Shown here: piece after piece, positions 1 through 8,676 of the stretch
Numbering within the stretch: the first letter of the stretch is position 1
Layout of the letters: each line of letters opens with the position of its first letter
Assembly: GCA_005503215.1 (NCBI GenBank)
Contig: SCNS01000019.1
Span: 28,023-92,022 of the forward strand
DNA length: 64,000 bases
Reading direction: 5' to 3'
From: Sphingomonadaceae bacterium 3R27C6
GTDB lineage: Bacteria > Pseudomonadota > Alphaproteobacteria > Sphingomonadales > Sphingomonadaceae
Notes under the pieces: generated by a model
Seen by the model: only the letters and a program-made list of their open reading frames with translations
Database searches by the model: none
Told to the model about the DNA's origin: nothing
Position numbers and translations under genes: made by a program

Positions 1-464
1 AACGGTATTCCGGCCTGCCTGAAACGAACCGCCTGTGCGATACCCGATACGCCCGCGCCAACGATGATCGCTTTTGTTCCGTCCCTGCGAGCGGCCTTCG
101 GCGGATCAGAAATCCCAGCCTGCATCCGATGGAACGCGATCTGCTCGCGCGCCATCGCGACATAGTCCTGCGCAACCTCTTCCCCGACCGCGACGGACAG
201 CATGTTTTGCAGGATCGCGTCATCGAGCTCGGTAAGCTTCGGCGTTCCCCCAGCCTCTATCTGACGATAGGCTTTCGCCGCGCCATCGCATATCTCGCGC
301 TGGAGATCATCCGGTACCTTCGCCTGATGCGCCCAGGGCCCCCTGATGAACGGTCGCACACGTTCCAGCAAGGTGAGATCGCCGCTGATCTGGGCGAGCG
401 ACAGGGCAAGGGGGACGATATCGGCAGATTCAATATGACGCACAAGGGTCTTGTCATCGATCAT
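1..464 (-). CDS. Flavin-containing (Baeyer-Villiger type) monooxygenase, partial at left edge
   Basis: Only the first 154 or so residues are in the window; the gene runs off the left edge. It starts at an ATG at 464 and reads MIDDKTLVRH. A helical N-terminal extension of about 130 residues is followed by a beta strand and glycine-rich loop, IIVGAGVSGIAQAVRF (residues 133-148). This is the GxGxxG FAD-binding motif of flavoprotein monooxygenases. An extension of this length before the first Rossmann motif is known from 4-hydroxyacetophenone-type Baeyer-Villiger monooxygenases, so an NADPH- and FAD-dependent ketone oxygenase is the best guess. The second nucleotide-binding site and the fingerprint motif lie outside the window. 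It lies 36 bp downstream of a TonB receptor on the same strand, and an acyl-CoA ligase is divergent, which fits a catabolic cluster. No strong ribosome-binding site precedes the chosen start. Confidence 0.75.
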   Translation of the reverse strand, partial: MIDDKTLVRHIESADIVPLALSLAQISGDLTLLERVRPFIRGPWAHQAKVPDDLQREICDGAAKAYRQIEAGGTPKLTELDDAILQNMLSVAVGEEVAQDYVAMAREQIAFHRMQAGISDPPKAARRDGTKAIIVGAGVSGIAQAVRFRQAGIP

Positions 465-500
465 CAGGAATTCCCGCGAAAGCGATAGGATGTTGGTCGG

Positions 501-3045
501 CTAGAACCGAAAGGTGGTCTGCAGCATGATTTCGCGGCCGCGCGCGACCACGCCGCGCTGCTCGCCCACGGTAAGCGGAATGCTTGTTCCCCCGGTGCGG
601 TCGGCGGCGTAGAGAAGATAATATTTGTTCGTGAGATTGCGGCCGATTAACGATACGTCCCACTTTTCCGCGCTTTGGGCGATGCGAAGGCTTGCGTTCA
701 GCCGCCAGAAGTCGTCCTGATAGGTCGACGGCGCCATGGTTTCGGACGCGTAATAGCCGCTCGAATAGAAGGCATCGCCCGACAGCTCGAAGATGAGGTC
801 GTTCGATACATCTCCCGTCAACAGGAAGCCCGCGCTTCCCGACCATTTCGGCGAACGGGCGGGAGCGCGTCCATCAAAAACCTGCTCAAGGACGACGCCG
901 CCTGCTGGCGTCAGGAAGCGGGACCCGTCTGGATTCAAGCGAAATACGCAGTTTGGCGGCGCATCCGCGGTCAGCGCTTGAGCGGCCGGAATGGTATAGC
1001 CGTAACACTGCCCAGTATAATTTTCGAACTTGTTATCGACGTATGAGAGCGCGCCGCGGAGCGAGAAATTGCGGCTCGCCCGGAAGCGCGCCTCGATATC
1101 GGCACCGCGTTGCCGGACGGCTCCGGCATTATCGATCGAGTAGCGCAGAACCGTCGCGTCGTAGGTGTTTACCTGCAGATCCTTGAAACGATAGGCGAAC
1201 AGGGAAGCATTAAGGCTGAGGCGCCGGTCGAGGAGTTCAGCTTTCGCACCCAATTCAAATCCCGTCGATCGTTCCGATCCGAAATCGAAGTCCGCGAGTG
1301 TGGAACTGATCTGCTGAAATGTGGTTAGCCCATATCCGCCGGATTTGAATCCCGACTTGTAGGCAATGTAGATCGTCGCATCCTGCGATGGGTAAAATGA
1401 GATGGTCGCCTCTGGCGAAATATTGCTGTCGGAGAAGCGTCCGGCGAGAACACCCGGAGTCTGATCGAGGGAAGAGGGATAGATCGTATCGAGCGTGCCA
1501 TACTGCCCCGCCGCCGAATCGAAGCCGTAGAGATTGCGGGAACTCATATATTTGCGTTCACGCGTATACCGCGCGCCGCCGGCGATTTCGGCGACCTCGC
1601 CGATCTTGTATATCAGCTGGCCAAATATCGAGTAAGTCCGACCGTCAGTCGAACCGAGTTTTTCATAGGCGCTGTATCGATTGGCTGCCGGATTATAAGT
1701 GAGCGAATCCAAGGTTGCGACATCGTTGTAGATCACATCGCGCGTATCCTGGAAAAACCCGCCGACCATGACATTGAGCGGGCCTTCTGAATTGGTGAGG
1801 AGGCGAATCTCCTGGCTCAGCGACCGCGATGAGGTGTCATCAAGAACCGGAACGACCGAGAAGGAACTCTGCTCGGTTCCGGACCAGCTGAAGTTAGAGA
1901 TGCGCGAGTATGCCGTGGTCGACGTTAGAGTGGCTGGCTCCCATGCGGCTTCGACATTCAACGACGCGACGATCGCATTGACGCGGCCACGGTTTTTCCC
2001 ATCAGCAGGCGCCCGGGGAAAGGTCTGCGCGATAGCCGCCGGTCGGGCCGCATTCGTCAGCCGATTGTCCGGCCGGCACTCGCCGAACGGATCCACCACA
2101 CCGAAAGCGTGAGGCTGCCCTCCGACGCAAGGGCCGATGACCTGCGAACCGAGGCCGTTCCCCTGATCTTTGCCGCGTGCGCCGAACACTCTGAGGCTTG
2201 CCGTCACGACTTGCGATGGCTCATACTGCAAGGTCAAGCGGCCGAGCAGGTCGCTGTCGCCGACGCGAGAACTGATCGCCCCGGGGAGTTGGGCGGCACC
2301 GGCGGGTTGCGCTGGCGTATAGAAGGGGTTGGCGATCGGACGGGCATCATTGTACATCCAACCCTTCGCATCGCGATAGCGGACCGCGAGCCGCGCCTTC
2401 AGCGTTTCGGTGATCGGGCCGCTTACGACGCCTTCCAGCGTGTATTCGTCGGCGACAAACTCGTAACCGGCACGCAGTCGCGCTTCGAACGAATTCGTTG
2501 GCGCAGAACTGGTCACCGATATGACGCCGGCGGGACTGTTCTTTCCGAAGAACAACGCCTGCGGCCCTTTCAGCACCTCGACTTGCGCGAGATCGAAAAA
2601 CGAAAGGGTGGACAAGCGGCCATTAGAAAGCTGGACGCCATCGACCGCGACCGAAACGGATTGCTCGAACCCGAATTGCTGCGCAGCGGAACTGATGCCG
2701 CGGATTGCGATCGATCCTCCCGACCCGGCCTTGTAACTACCCACAATCACGGTCGGCGTCAGTTCGCCGATCTTTGAAAGGCTGTCGGCACTACCGCGGG
2801 TAAGCTGTTCGCTTCCCACGACGGATACGGCGACCGGAACACGCAAGAGAGATTCATCGCGGCGGCGTGCAGTCACGATGATGTCCCCCCCCCCCTCCGT
2901 CCGTTGCTTCAGCGCTTTCGGGCGCAGGGGCGGGCTGAGCCGCCACCGTTTCAACGTCCTGCGCGAACGCATTCCCGCAGAACCCCGCCCCGAAAAGGAC
3001 CGCCGCCGACGACAGCATCCAGCGCGCCTTCGAATTGATGTTCAT
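501..3045 (-). CDS. TonB-dependent outer-membrane receptor, frame interrupted at a G(11) tract
   Basis: This is an outer-membrane gated channel for energised uptake of a substrate, of the catabolic-cluster kind common in sphingomonads. The true start is the ATG at 3045, preceded by GGGAGAGAGG, and it opens with a clear signal peptide ending GNAFAQ. That frame hits a run of 11 G (2885-2895) and is then read wrongly. The receptor body begins in another frame directly after the run with the TonB box DIIVTARRR. Plug motifs (SIAIRGISS, VEVLKGPQALFFGKNSPAG) and a barrel ending in FRF follow. A tract of 10 or 13 G would join the two parts; with 10 G the product is 847 residues. As printed, an intact receptor can be made only after slippage. 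An ATG at 2972 opens the body frame but gives a nonsense basic N-terminus without a signal peptide. The options are phase variation, a recent mutation or a homopolymer sequencing error. Confidence 0.85.
2885..2895. repeat. Homopolymer tract C(11)/G(11) inside the receptor gene
   Basis: Eleven C residues on the plus strand (G on the coding strand) encode the glycine run between the mature N-terminus and the TonB box. The signal-peptide frame and the receptor frame meet only if the tract has 3n+1 G, for example 10 or 13. Tracts of this length are known to slip during replication, for example in Neisseria haemoglobin receptors. Confidence 0.9.
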
Positions 3046-3088
3046 TAGCCTCTCTCCCTGGCTCCAGCCGATTCGCTTGGTTGGTTAT

Positions 3089-3117
3089 TGACATACTACG
3101 TAGTATTTTTTTGACAA
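3089..3117 (-). promoter_or_regulatory. Probable receptor promoter with operator copy 1 (ATACTACGTAGTAT)
   Basis: The 14-bp perfect palindrome ATACTACGTAGTAT occupies 3093-3106. On the minus strand it sits between a TTGTCA box (3117-3112) and a weak TATGTC box (3095-3090), the expected place for a repressor site in the receptor promoter. The half-sites ATACT and AGTAT with a 4-bp gap recur in the divergent promoter. The regulator is not encoded in the visible part of the cluster. Its family is unknown; a TetR- or GntR-like protein would fit a palindrome of this size. Confidence 0.6.
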
Positions 3118-3246
3118 GCGCCGTTTTTCGATCTTTCTCGAAAACACGATTTTCGATGAATAATCGGCAGATATTCTGACTTATATCCGCAATTTCGGCC
3201 ATAGCGAGGCCGAAGATTCTGCGCTTGCGAATGCCCCGCGACCGCC

Positions 3247-3276
3247 TTAGAAATACTCCTCAGTATTTTTTATAAG
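3247..3276 (+). promoter_or_regulatory. Probable acyl-CoA ligase promoter with operator copy 2 (ATACTCCTCAGTAT)
   Basis: ATACTCCTCAGTAT (3253-3266) has the same half-sites and the same 4-bp gap as the palindrome at 3093. The match extends to AAATACT and AGTATTT. It lies between a TTAGAA box (3247-3252) and TATAAG (3271-3276), spacing 18, just upstream of the ligase start at 3300. Identical architecture in both divergent promoters suggests one regulator controls both sides. Confidence 0.6.
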
Positions 3277-3299
3277 AAGTCAGAATGAGGAGAGGTGGC

Positions 3300-4967
3300 A
3301 TGAAAGGGCTCGACGAACTGGGCGATGCCTTGGATACTGTGGCAACTTCAACCGGAGCCGAGGTTCACGAAAACATGCACACGCTCACGGTAGGTACGGC
3401 GCTTCGGCGTTCGGCGCGCGATTTCCCGGACGTACCCTTCGTCATCGATGGAAGCTCGTCGCTTACTTTTGCCGAAACGGACCGGCAGGTCGATTCGATT
3501 GCCCAAGGCCTGCTTGATCTTGGTTTGGGCAAGGGCACGCACATCGGACTGATGCTGGTGAACTCGACCGCGTTTGTCCTTGCCTTCCTTGCCTGTGCCC
3601 GGATCGGCGCCGTGGTCGTGCCGCTGAGCACGCGATACAAGACGCAGGAAGCGCGTAACATCCTCGATGCCATGGACGTCGAGGCCATCATCATTCACAA
3701 CGACATCTGGGGGCTGAACCATCGCGGAATGATGCGCGAGATCGCGCCGCACCTCGATGGCGACGGCGAAAGCCGCGGAAAGCTTCGCACGCTGATCGTC
3801 GTAGGAGGCGTCGCACCATCGAGCGGCGCGACTTTCGACGAGCTGCTACTAGCCAACGCCAGCGTTCGCTTGCATGAGGCGGAGAGCCAGGTCGAACAAG
3901 CGGACCTGTTGCTCATTTCCAGCACCTCCGGCACCACAGGAAATCCGAAGGGTGTGATGCACACACATCGCGTCCTGATCCAGTCGCTGAATATGGGCCA
4001 GCGACTGGCCATGGGGCCTGCGACACCCACGCTGGGGCATGGCCCATTTTATCATGCGGGCGGGCTCTTCATTCAGTTCCTGCCATCTCTCCTTCTGGGA
4101 TCGACCCTCGTCGTCATGGACCGATGGGATGGCGAGACGGCACTGGAACTGATCGAGCGTTACCGGATCGAGGCTTTCGGCGGCGGCCTTGCGCATTATA
4201 CTGATCTTGTAGACGCGCAGATGAAGCATGAGCGCGATATCGGATCGCTGCAGGGAACATGGATCGGCGGCAACGCGATCGGGCCAGAAAACTACGAGAT
4301 ATTTACAAGAGCGCTCGGACTGGAGCGCCTGATGTCGGGCTACGGAATGACCGAGAATACGATCGCGACCACGTTCAACCGATGGGATGACCCCCCTGGC
4401 CGCTGCTGCAGCAATCAGGCGCCGCTCTTCGCCAACTGCGAGCTGGCAATCGTGGATCCCGACACGCTTCAACAGCAGCCGCGAGGAGCTCCCGGCGAAA
4501 TCTGGTGCCGCGGCGAGACGGTGATGGAGGGATATTATCGCAACCCTTCAGCGACGAGCGACGCTTTGACGCCCGACGGATGGCTTCGGACCGGCGACAT
4601 TGGGGTGTTGGACGATGAGGGCTACCTCGCGATTGTGGGTCGCCTTAAAGAAATGCTCAAGATTGGCGGGACAAACGCCTATTGCGCCGATATCGAGGCG
4701 CAGCTGCAGGCGCATCCGGCTGTGAGCATCGCGGTCGTCGTGGGCGTTCCCGATCCCCGGCTGGACGAAGTCCCCTACGCTTTCCTGACATTGAACGCCG
4801 ATATTCCGTTCGACGAAGCCGAGCTTCGCGCATTCTGCCGGACCACAATGGCGAGTTACAAGGTGCCGCGATTCTTTGAGATACTCGACCAGATGCCGCG
4901 CATGCCGAATGAAAAATATGATCGCGTCCTGCTGAAGCGCCAGGCCGAAGCGCAGATAGCCCAATGA
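3300..4967 (+). CDS. AMP-binding acyl-CoA synthetase (CoA ligase)
   Basis: This is an ATP-dependent ligase that activates a carboxylic acid through an acyl-adenylate to its CoA thioester. The phosphate-binding loop STSGTTGNPKG lies near residues 207-217, the SGYGMTENT motif near 344 and GWLRTGDIG near 426. A C-terminal NEKYDR stretch near 536 carries the expected catalytic lysine. At 555 residues its length is normal for the family. The frame is open from an ATG at 3285, but AGGAGAGG at 3288-3295 places the start at 3300. It overlaps the downstream transporter gene by 4 bp (ATGA), so the two are co-transcribed. With the monooxygenase and receptor opposite, it probably activates an acid released from the imported compound; the substrate is not evident. 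Confidence 0.9.
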   Translation: MKGLDELGDALDTVATSTGAEVHENMHTLTVGTALRRSARDFPDVPFVIDGSSSLTFAETDRQVDSIAQGLLDLGLGKGTHIGLMLVNSTAFVLAFLACARIGAVVVPLSTRYKTQEARNILDAMDVEAIIIHNDIWGLNHRGMMREIAPHLDGDGESRGKLRTLIVVGGVAPSSGATFDELLLANASVRLHEAESQVEQADLLLISSTSGTTGNPKGVMHTHRVLIQSLNMGQRLAMGPATPTLGHGPFYHAGGLFIQFLPSLLLGSTLVVMDRWDGETALELIERYRIEAFGGGLAHYTDLVDAQMKHERDIGSLQGTWIGGNAIGPENYEIFTRALGLERLMSGYGMTENTIATTFNRWDDPPGRCCSNQAPLFANCELAIVDPDTLQQQPRGAPGEIWCRGETVMEGYYRNPSATSDALTPDGWLRTGDIGVLDDEGYLAIVGRLKEMLKIGGTNAYCADIEAQLQAHPAVSIAVVVGVPDPRLDEVPYAFLTLNADIPFDEAELRAFCRTTMASYKVPRFFEILDQMPRMPNEKYDRVLLKRQAEAQIAQ

Positions 4968-6310
4968 ACAGAAATGACCCCGAAACCGAAGGGAGGCCGA
5001 GCGACGACAGGCGGGAAGAGGATTGGCCAAGCGAAGCCTATGGCTGGTATGTCGTAACCATACTTATCATCGCCTATATCGTCGCCTTCATTGATCGCCA
5101 ATTGCTTACCCTTCTGGTCGAACCGATCAGGGCGGATCTGAACATAAGCGACACGCAATTCAGCCTTCTTCAAGGATTTGCGTTCGCATTGCTGTATGCG
5201 ATCGCCGGTATTCCGATCGCCAGATACGGCGATCGCGCGTCCCGCCGTAATATCATCATCATCGGCGTTGCCGTCTGGTCGCTGGCTACGGCTATGTGCG
5301 GACTGGCTCGGTCATTCGCGCAGCTGTTCATAGCGCGGGTAGCGGTCGGCGTCGGCGAAGCGGCGCTTTCGCCCCAAGCCTATTCGCTTCTTGCCGACCT
5401 TTTCCCGCCCCACCGTCTCGCGCGCGCAACCGGCGCCTATTCGCTTTCCATCTATGTCGGAAGCGGGTTGGCGCTTATCCTTGGCGGAGCGCTTATCGAG
5501 ATGCTTTCGGCGCCCGCGCTATCGTCGCTCCCCCTGATCGGAGGCATTGCCCCCTGGCAGCGGGCCTTTGTCCTGACCGGGTTACTCGGCATTCCGGTCG
5601 CGCTCCTTCTTTTCACGATTGCAGAGCCGGCGCGCCGCGGCGCGATCGACCATGGCCATTCCAAAGAGCGGGCGAGCGTGCGTGAGCTGCCAAAGGCGAC
5701 GCGGCGTCATTTGGGTTGGGCGCTTGCGGGATTCACAATGTTCTTTGTCGTCGTCGTCGGCCTGCTGGCCTGGGTTCCCACGTATTTTGTCCGCCTTCAT
5801 AATTGGTCGATCGGGACTGTCGGACTCCGGTTTGGCTTGCTGCTCGCGATTGGGGGCTCTGTGGGGTCGCTGGCGGCGGGCGCACTGGCCGATCGTTGGC
5901 AACGCTTGGGCAAGAGCGCCCCTCATGTTCGAGCGGGCCTTTTGTTCGGGACACTCTCACTCCCGTCCGCGATTTTCGCTCCGCTTGTCACGTGGCCTAT
6001 TGCCGCGTTGCTGCTGTTCGGATTGACGCTTACATTACTCAGCGGACTGGCGGGACTGTCCGCGGCGCTCGTTCAGGTGTCGGTACCGAACAGACTACGC
6101 GGGCAAACCACGGCGATGTTCTTTCTCGTAACCTCGCTTGTCGGCACGGCCGGAGGACCACTTTTCGTCGCGTTGCTCAACGATTATATTTTCGGTTCGG
6201 AAAGCGCCATTGGACTTTCGGTCGCAACGATGAGCGGACTATGCGGCATCCTCGGAGTTTTAGCTCTTGCGCGCTGCCTGACGATCAAAAGGGTCGCGAC
6301 CGAGTTCTAA
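4964..6310 (+). CDS. MFS transporter (spinster-like)
   Basis: This is a 448-residue inner-membrane secondary transporter of the major facilitator superfamily. A hydrophilic N-terminus of about 25 residues precedes a first helix (VVTILIIAYIVAFIDRQLL), and about 12 hydrophobic segments follow. The loop between helices 2 and 3 reads PIARYGDRASRRN, the expected G-x-x-x-D-R-x-x-R-R signature. The FIDRQLL and SLLQGFAFALLYA segments are typical of the spinster-like branch, which includes many sphingomonad transporters in aromatic or terpenoid clusters. The start overlaps the stop of the acyl-CoA ligase by 4 bp, so translation is coupled. It may import the substrate across the inner membrane after the TonB receptor brings it through the outer membrane. 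Substrate and direction are inferred from context only. Confidence 0.88.
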   Translation: MNRNDPETEGRPSDDRREEDWPSEAYGWYVVTILIIAYIVAFIDRQLLTLLVEPIRADLNISDTQFSLLQGFAFALLYAIAGIPIARYGDRASRRNIIIIGVAVWSLATAMCGLARSFAQLFIARVAVGVGEAALSPQAYSLLADLFPPHRLARATGAYSLSIYVGSGLALILGGALIEMLSAPALSSLPLIGGIAPWQRAFVLTGLLGIPVALLLFTIAEPARRGAIDHGHSKERASVRELPKATRRHLGWALAGFTMFFVVVVGLLAWVPTYFVRLHNWSIGTVGLRFGLLLAIGGSVGSLAAGALADRWQRLGKSAPHVRAGLLFGTLSLPSAIFAPLVTWPIAALLLFGLTLTLLSGLAGLSAALVQVSVPNRLRGQTTAMFFLVTSLVGTAGGPLFVALLNDYIFGSESAIGLSVATMSGLCGILGVLALARCLTIKRVATEF

Positions 6311-6487
6311 TGCGCCAAAAGAGGTGCGCATAATGAGACATCGTCACTGGTCGTTAAGCTAATTCGCGTTCTCCGGTCACGACCTAGAACGATGGGTTTC
6401 TGAAGACGGGCAAGGCACTGGCAGTGTCCGGAAACCTAGCAAGAGGAGAGGAGCGGCTTTTCAGCGCTTTCTCTCAAGACAGTTCGC

Positions 6488-7318
6488 TCATTGCAATGCT
6501 CGATGATCCAGCTGCCTGGCCGACAGGGGCATCCGCCGCGCGACCGCCTCGGCGCGCAGCGCCGGGACAAAGTGGAACGACGTGCCGGGGCCGCGCTGGC
6601 GCGCCTGGAACAGCGCGAGTTCGGCGCTGCCGATCAATTCTGCGGCGCTCGTCCCGTGAGCCGGCGCGACCGCGATGCCGATAGTCCCCGCGAGCCGCAC
6701 CTCGTGCCCGTCGACCACGACAGGCTCCGCGATCGCCGCCAGAATCGCATGTGCTAGCGCGTCGAGCGCGAGTACGCCGCGGTCGCGGGCGAGAATAGTG
6801 AAGGCGGCGCCGCCGGAGCGCGCGAGAAGGTCGGTTTCCGAGAGGGTCGCGCCGAGCCGCTCAGCGACGCCGAGCAGCACCTGATCGCCCGCCGCATGAC
6901 CGAGCGTATTGTTGATGTCGGTAAAGCCGCCAAGGTCCGCGACGAGGATCGCCGCCGCCTCGCCGGCCTCCACCACCGCCGAAAGTTCGGTTTGCATAAG
7001 ATTGCGGTTCGCGACGCCGGTAAGGCTGTCGAAGTTGGCGAGACGGTAGAGCATGTCATGCTCGCGTCGGCGCTCGGTCATGTCGCGGACGATCGTCCCG
7101 AAATGCATCGCGCCGTCTTCGTGCCAATGCGACCAGTGGATCTCGCCGGGGGAGCGCTCGCCCGACGCGCGCACGCCGGTGAGCGGCGTCGCCCCGGCAA
7201 TCGGCATTCCGCCGCCGCGCACGCGCGCGATCGCGGCGTGGACCAGCGGGTGGTCGCTCGCGTCGATGATCCGGTCGATCGACTGCCCGATCATCTCGGC
7301 CTCGTCGCGCCCGAACAT
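6488..7318 (-). CDS. Truncated PAS-GGDEF protein with degenerate active site
   Basis: Residues 1-80 look like the end of a PAS domain, with a basic linker (RDMTERRREHDMLYRLANFD) that commonly joins PAS to GGDEF. A GGDEF fold follows (DSLTGVANRN near 97, DLGGFTDINNTLGH near 128). The signature loop reads SGGAAF (168-173) instead of GGDEF, and the RxxD inhibitory site reads SETD, so diguanylate cyclase activity is unlikely. The C-terminus (VPALRAEAVARRM) is the sequence that normally leads into an EAL phosphodiesterase domain, but the protein stops 14 residues later, so the EAL is missing. The frame continues upstream of 7318 without an ATG into antisense Hsp20 sequence, so the N-terminus is also cut. 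This is probably a decaying remnant of a PAS-GGDEF-EAL protein. Confidence 0.75.
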   Translation of the reverse strand: MFGRDEAEMIGQSIDRIIDASDHPLVHAAIARVRGGGMPIAGATPLTGVRASGERSPGEIHWSHWHEDGAMHFGTIVRDMTERRREHDMLYRLANFDSLTGVANRNLMQTELSAVVEAGEAAAILVADLGGFTDINNTLGHAAGDQVLLGVAERLGATLSETDLLARSGGAAFTILARDRGVLALDALAHAILAAIAEPVVVDGHEVRLAGTIGIAVAPAHGTSAAELIGSAELALFQARQRGPGTSFHFVPALRAEAVARRMPLSARQLDHRALQ

Positions 7319-7336
7319 CGCGTCCGCCGCCGCCGC

Positions 7337-7486
7337 TTCGAACGCCGCATCGGCCTGCCTCAGGGCGTCGACCGCGAGCGCGCGAACGCCGTTTTCAGCA
7401 ATGGTGTGCTCACCGTCACGCTACCCTGGACGGAGCCGGCGAAGGAGAATGTTCGCCGTGTGCCGATCAATGGCAAGGCGGCGTGA
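7337..7486 (+). pseudogene. 3' remnant of a small heat-shock protein (Hsp20) gene
   Basis: The last 49 codons of an open frame match the end of the alpha-crystallin domain. A strand like ERRIGLPQGVD is followed by FSNGVLTVTLPW, the hallmark G-V-L beta-9 strand of Hsp20 proteins, and a short tail ending INGKAA. The upstream part of the domain is absent and is replaced by the antisense of the PAS-GGDEF gene. The breakpoint therefore lies between about 7320 and 7345. The fragment cannot make a chaperone. Confidence 0.7.
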
Positions 7487-7982
7487 AGATGCGGCCCGGG
7501 ATTGCGGTCCCGGGCCGGCCGCCAACGACAATCACGCAGAGCGGCCCGGCACGGTCGGCACAATCCCCGACGACGCTCGCGCAATCGTCGAACCCGTTCC
7601 GCAGTTTCCGGTCGGGTCGGGTCGTGCGCTGCGTGGCCGCTGGCGCGTACGCTTCGTGCCGCGATGGGCACCCTCGCTCGACCCCCGGACCGGATCGATG
7701 AGTGGCGGCGACCCGCTTGGTACGATCGAATTGCGGTTCGCCGATCGGATATCCGCAGAAGCCTATTGCAGGCGGACGGGTATCCGCTTCGAAACCCGGG
7801 ACGCGTCACCGGCGCCGCACTGCGAGCCGAGGCTTCCATCGGTTGAGGCCAAGCCGTTCTGTTGCTGGCCGACCGGACCGCACGCGCTTTGCTGCGGGCG
7901 TTATCCGATCCTGGAGCAATCTGCGCTGGGCAATGACCATATTAGTAATGACGATATTAATGACGAGCGGCGCGCCTCGTAG
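7470..7982 (+). CDS. NDUFS4/NDUFA4-like small protein (complex I accessory-like)
   Basis: The product is 170 residues and starts at an ATG that overlaps the end of the Hsp20 remnant by 17 bp. A disordered N-terminus (ARRREDAARDCGPG) is followed by a compact segment near residues 50-105 reading GRWRVRFVPRWAP, then SGGDPLGTIELRF and ADRISAEAYCRRTGIRFE. This pattern of a tryptophan strand, a GDPL turn, a beta strand and an alpha helix ending in a G-x-x-F/Y strand resembles the ETC complex I NDUFA4 family (PF04800). The family motif L-M-G-W-T is not present, so the protein is divergent. The C-terminal 50 residues are cysteine-rich and show no known motif. It may be a standalone paralogue rather than a genuine respiratory subunit. 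Family assignment is by eye only. Confidence 0.5.
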   Translation: MARRREDAARDCGPGPAANDNHAERPGTVGTIPDDARAIVEPVPQFPVGSGRALRGRWRVRFVPRWAPSLDPRTGSMSGGDPLGTIELRFADRISAEAYCRRTGIRFETRDASPAPHCEPRLPSVEAKPFCCWPTGPHALCCGRYPILEQSALGNDHISNDDINDERRAS

Positions 7983-8020
7983 CGCGCCGCCTGGTCGTTC
8001 GAAACTCGTACACCGATCGC

Positions 8021-8296
8021 TTAGGAGCGCACCCCACCGGCCGCCCTGCCGTTCGCGTTCCGGGATTCCTCATTCCGCTCGTCCGGAGGCTGCGCGCCGA
8101 GCATCTCGTCATGTTCACGAAAGACGCGCTCGATTTCATCGCGTTTCTCGAAGATGAGCTTCGCGACGCCGGCGGTCATGCCGCCTTCCTCCCCAACGCG
8201 TCCGAGTACGCTCGCCAGATCGGCGAGCGTCGCTTTTTCCGGGGTGGAATGAAGGCCTCCCTTTACGTCGCGATAAGCCGTGCATTCGGTCGCCAT
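8021..8296 (-). CDS. Small conserved-type hypothetical protein
   Basis: This is a 91-residue acidic, helical protein with no recognised domain. AAGGAG lies six bases before the ATG at 8296 (a GTG at 8299 is the alternative), which supports translation. The middle reads ADLASVLGRVGEEGG followed by GVAKLIFEKRDEIERVF, a likely amphipathic helix, and the C-terminus is charged and probably disordered. It lies between the NDUFS4-like gene and usg and shows the same codon preference as its neighbours. No function can be proposed. Confidence 0.6.
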   Translation of the reverse strand: MATECTAYRDVKGGLHSTPEKATLADLASVLGRVGEEGGMTAGVAKLIFEKRDEIERVFREHDEMLGAQPPDERNEESRNANGRAAGGVRS

Positions 8297-8406
8297 CACC
8301 GTCTCCTTCGGAACGCTCCGCAGTGAAACGCGTCAGCGCCGCATAAGGTGCCCGCGAAACGAAGCGCGGATGGTCGACCGCCGGGCGGGCAACACCCCGA
8401 GCATCG

Positions 8407-8676
8407 TCACTGGATGGTGATGATGCCATCGACCGCGCGCCATTCCGCCGGACGGACCAGCTGTTCGTGAGCGATCCGGACGGAGTGGAGCGCGGCCTCG
8501 ATCTCGCGCCGCCAATGATCCAGGAAACCGAATAATTCCGGAAAGTCGGGCGCGAGATCATAGTCCTGCCAGACGAACAGCTGCAGCAGTGACGGGTAAT
8601 CAGGCCGGTAATAATGGATTTCGGCCGTGGTCAGGCCATAGCCCTGCAACTGCCTGGTCAGCGCGCGATCGCTCAC
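8407..8676 (-). CDS. usg: Usg family protein
   Basis: This 89-residue protein matches the alphaproteobacterial Usg family (a small, uncharacterised family, not the E. coli usg gene) along its whole length. Recognisable stretches are LQGYGLTTAEIHYYRPD, SLLQLFVWQDYDLAPDFPEL and SVRIAHEQLVRPAEW. The function of the family is not established. Its start overlaps the stop of the upstream small gene by 4 bp, so the two are translationally coupled. Together they sit divergently from groES. Confidence 0.85.
   Translation of the reverse strand: MSDRALTRQLQGYGLTTAEIHYYRPDYPSLLQLFVWQDYDLAPDFPELFGFLDHWRREIEAALHSVRIAHEQLVRPAEWRAVDGIITIQ

Noticed and set aside
6896..7486. A full plus-strand gene ending as Hsp20
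   Set aside because: Only the last 49 codons look like Hsp20. The earlier part is antisense to the PAS-GGDEF gene, so it is a remnant and not a gene.
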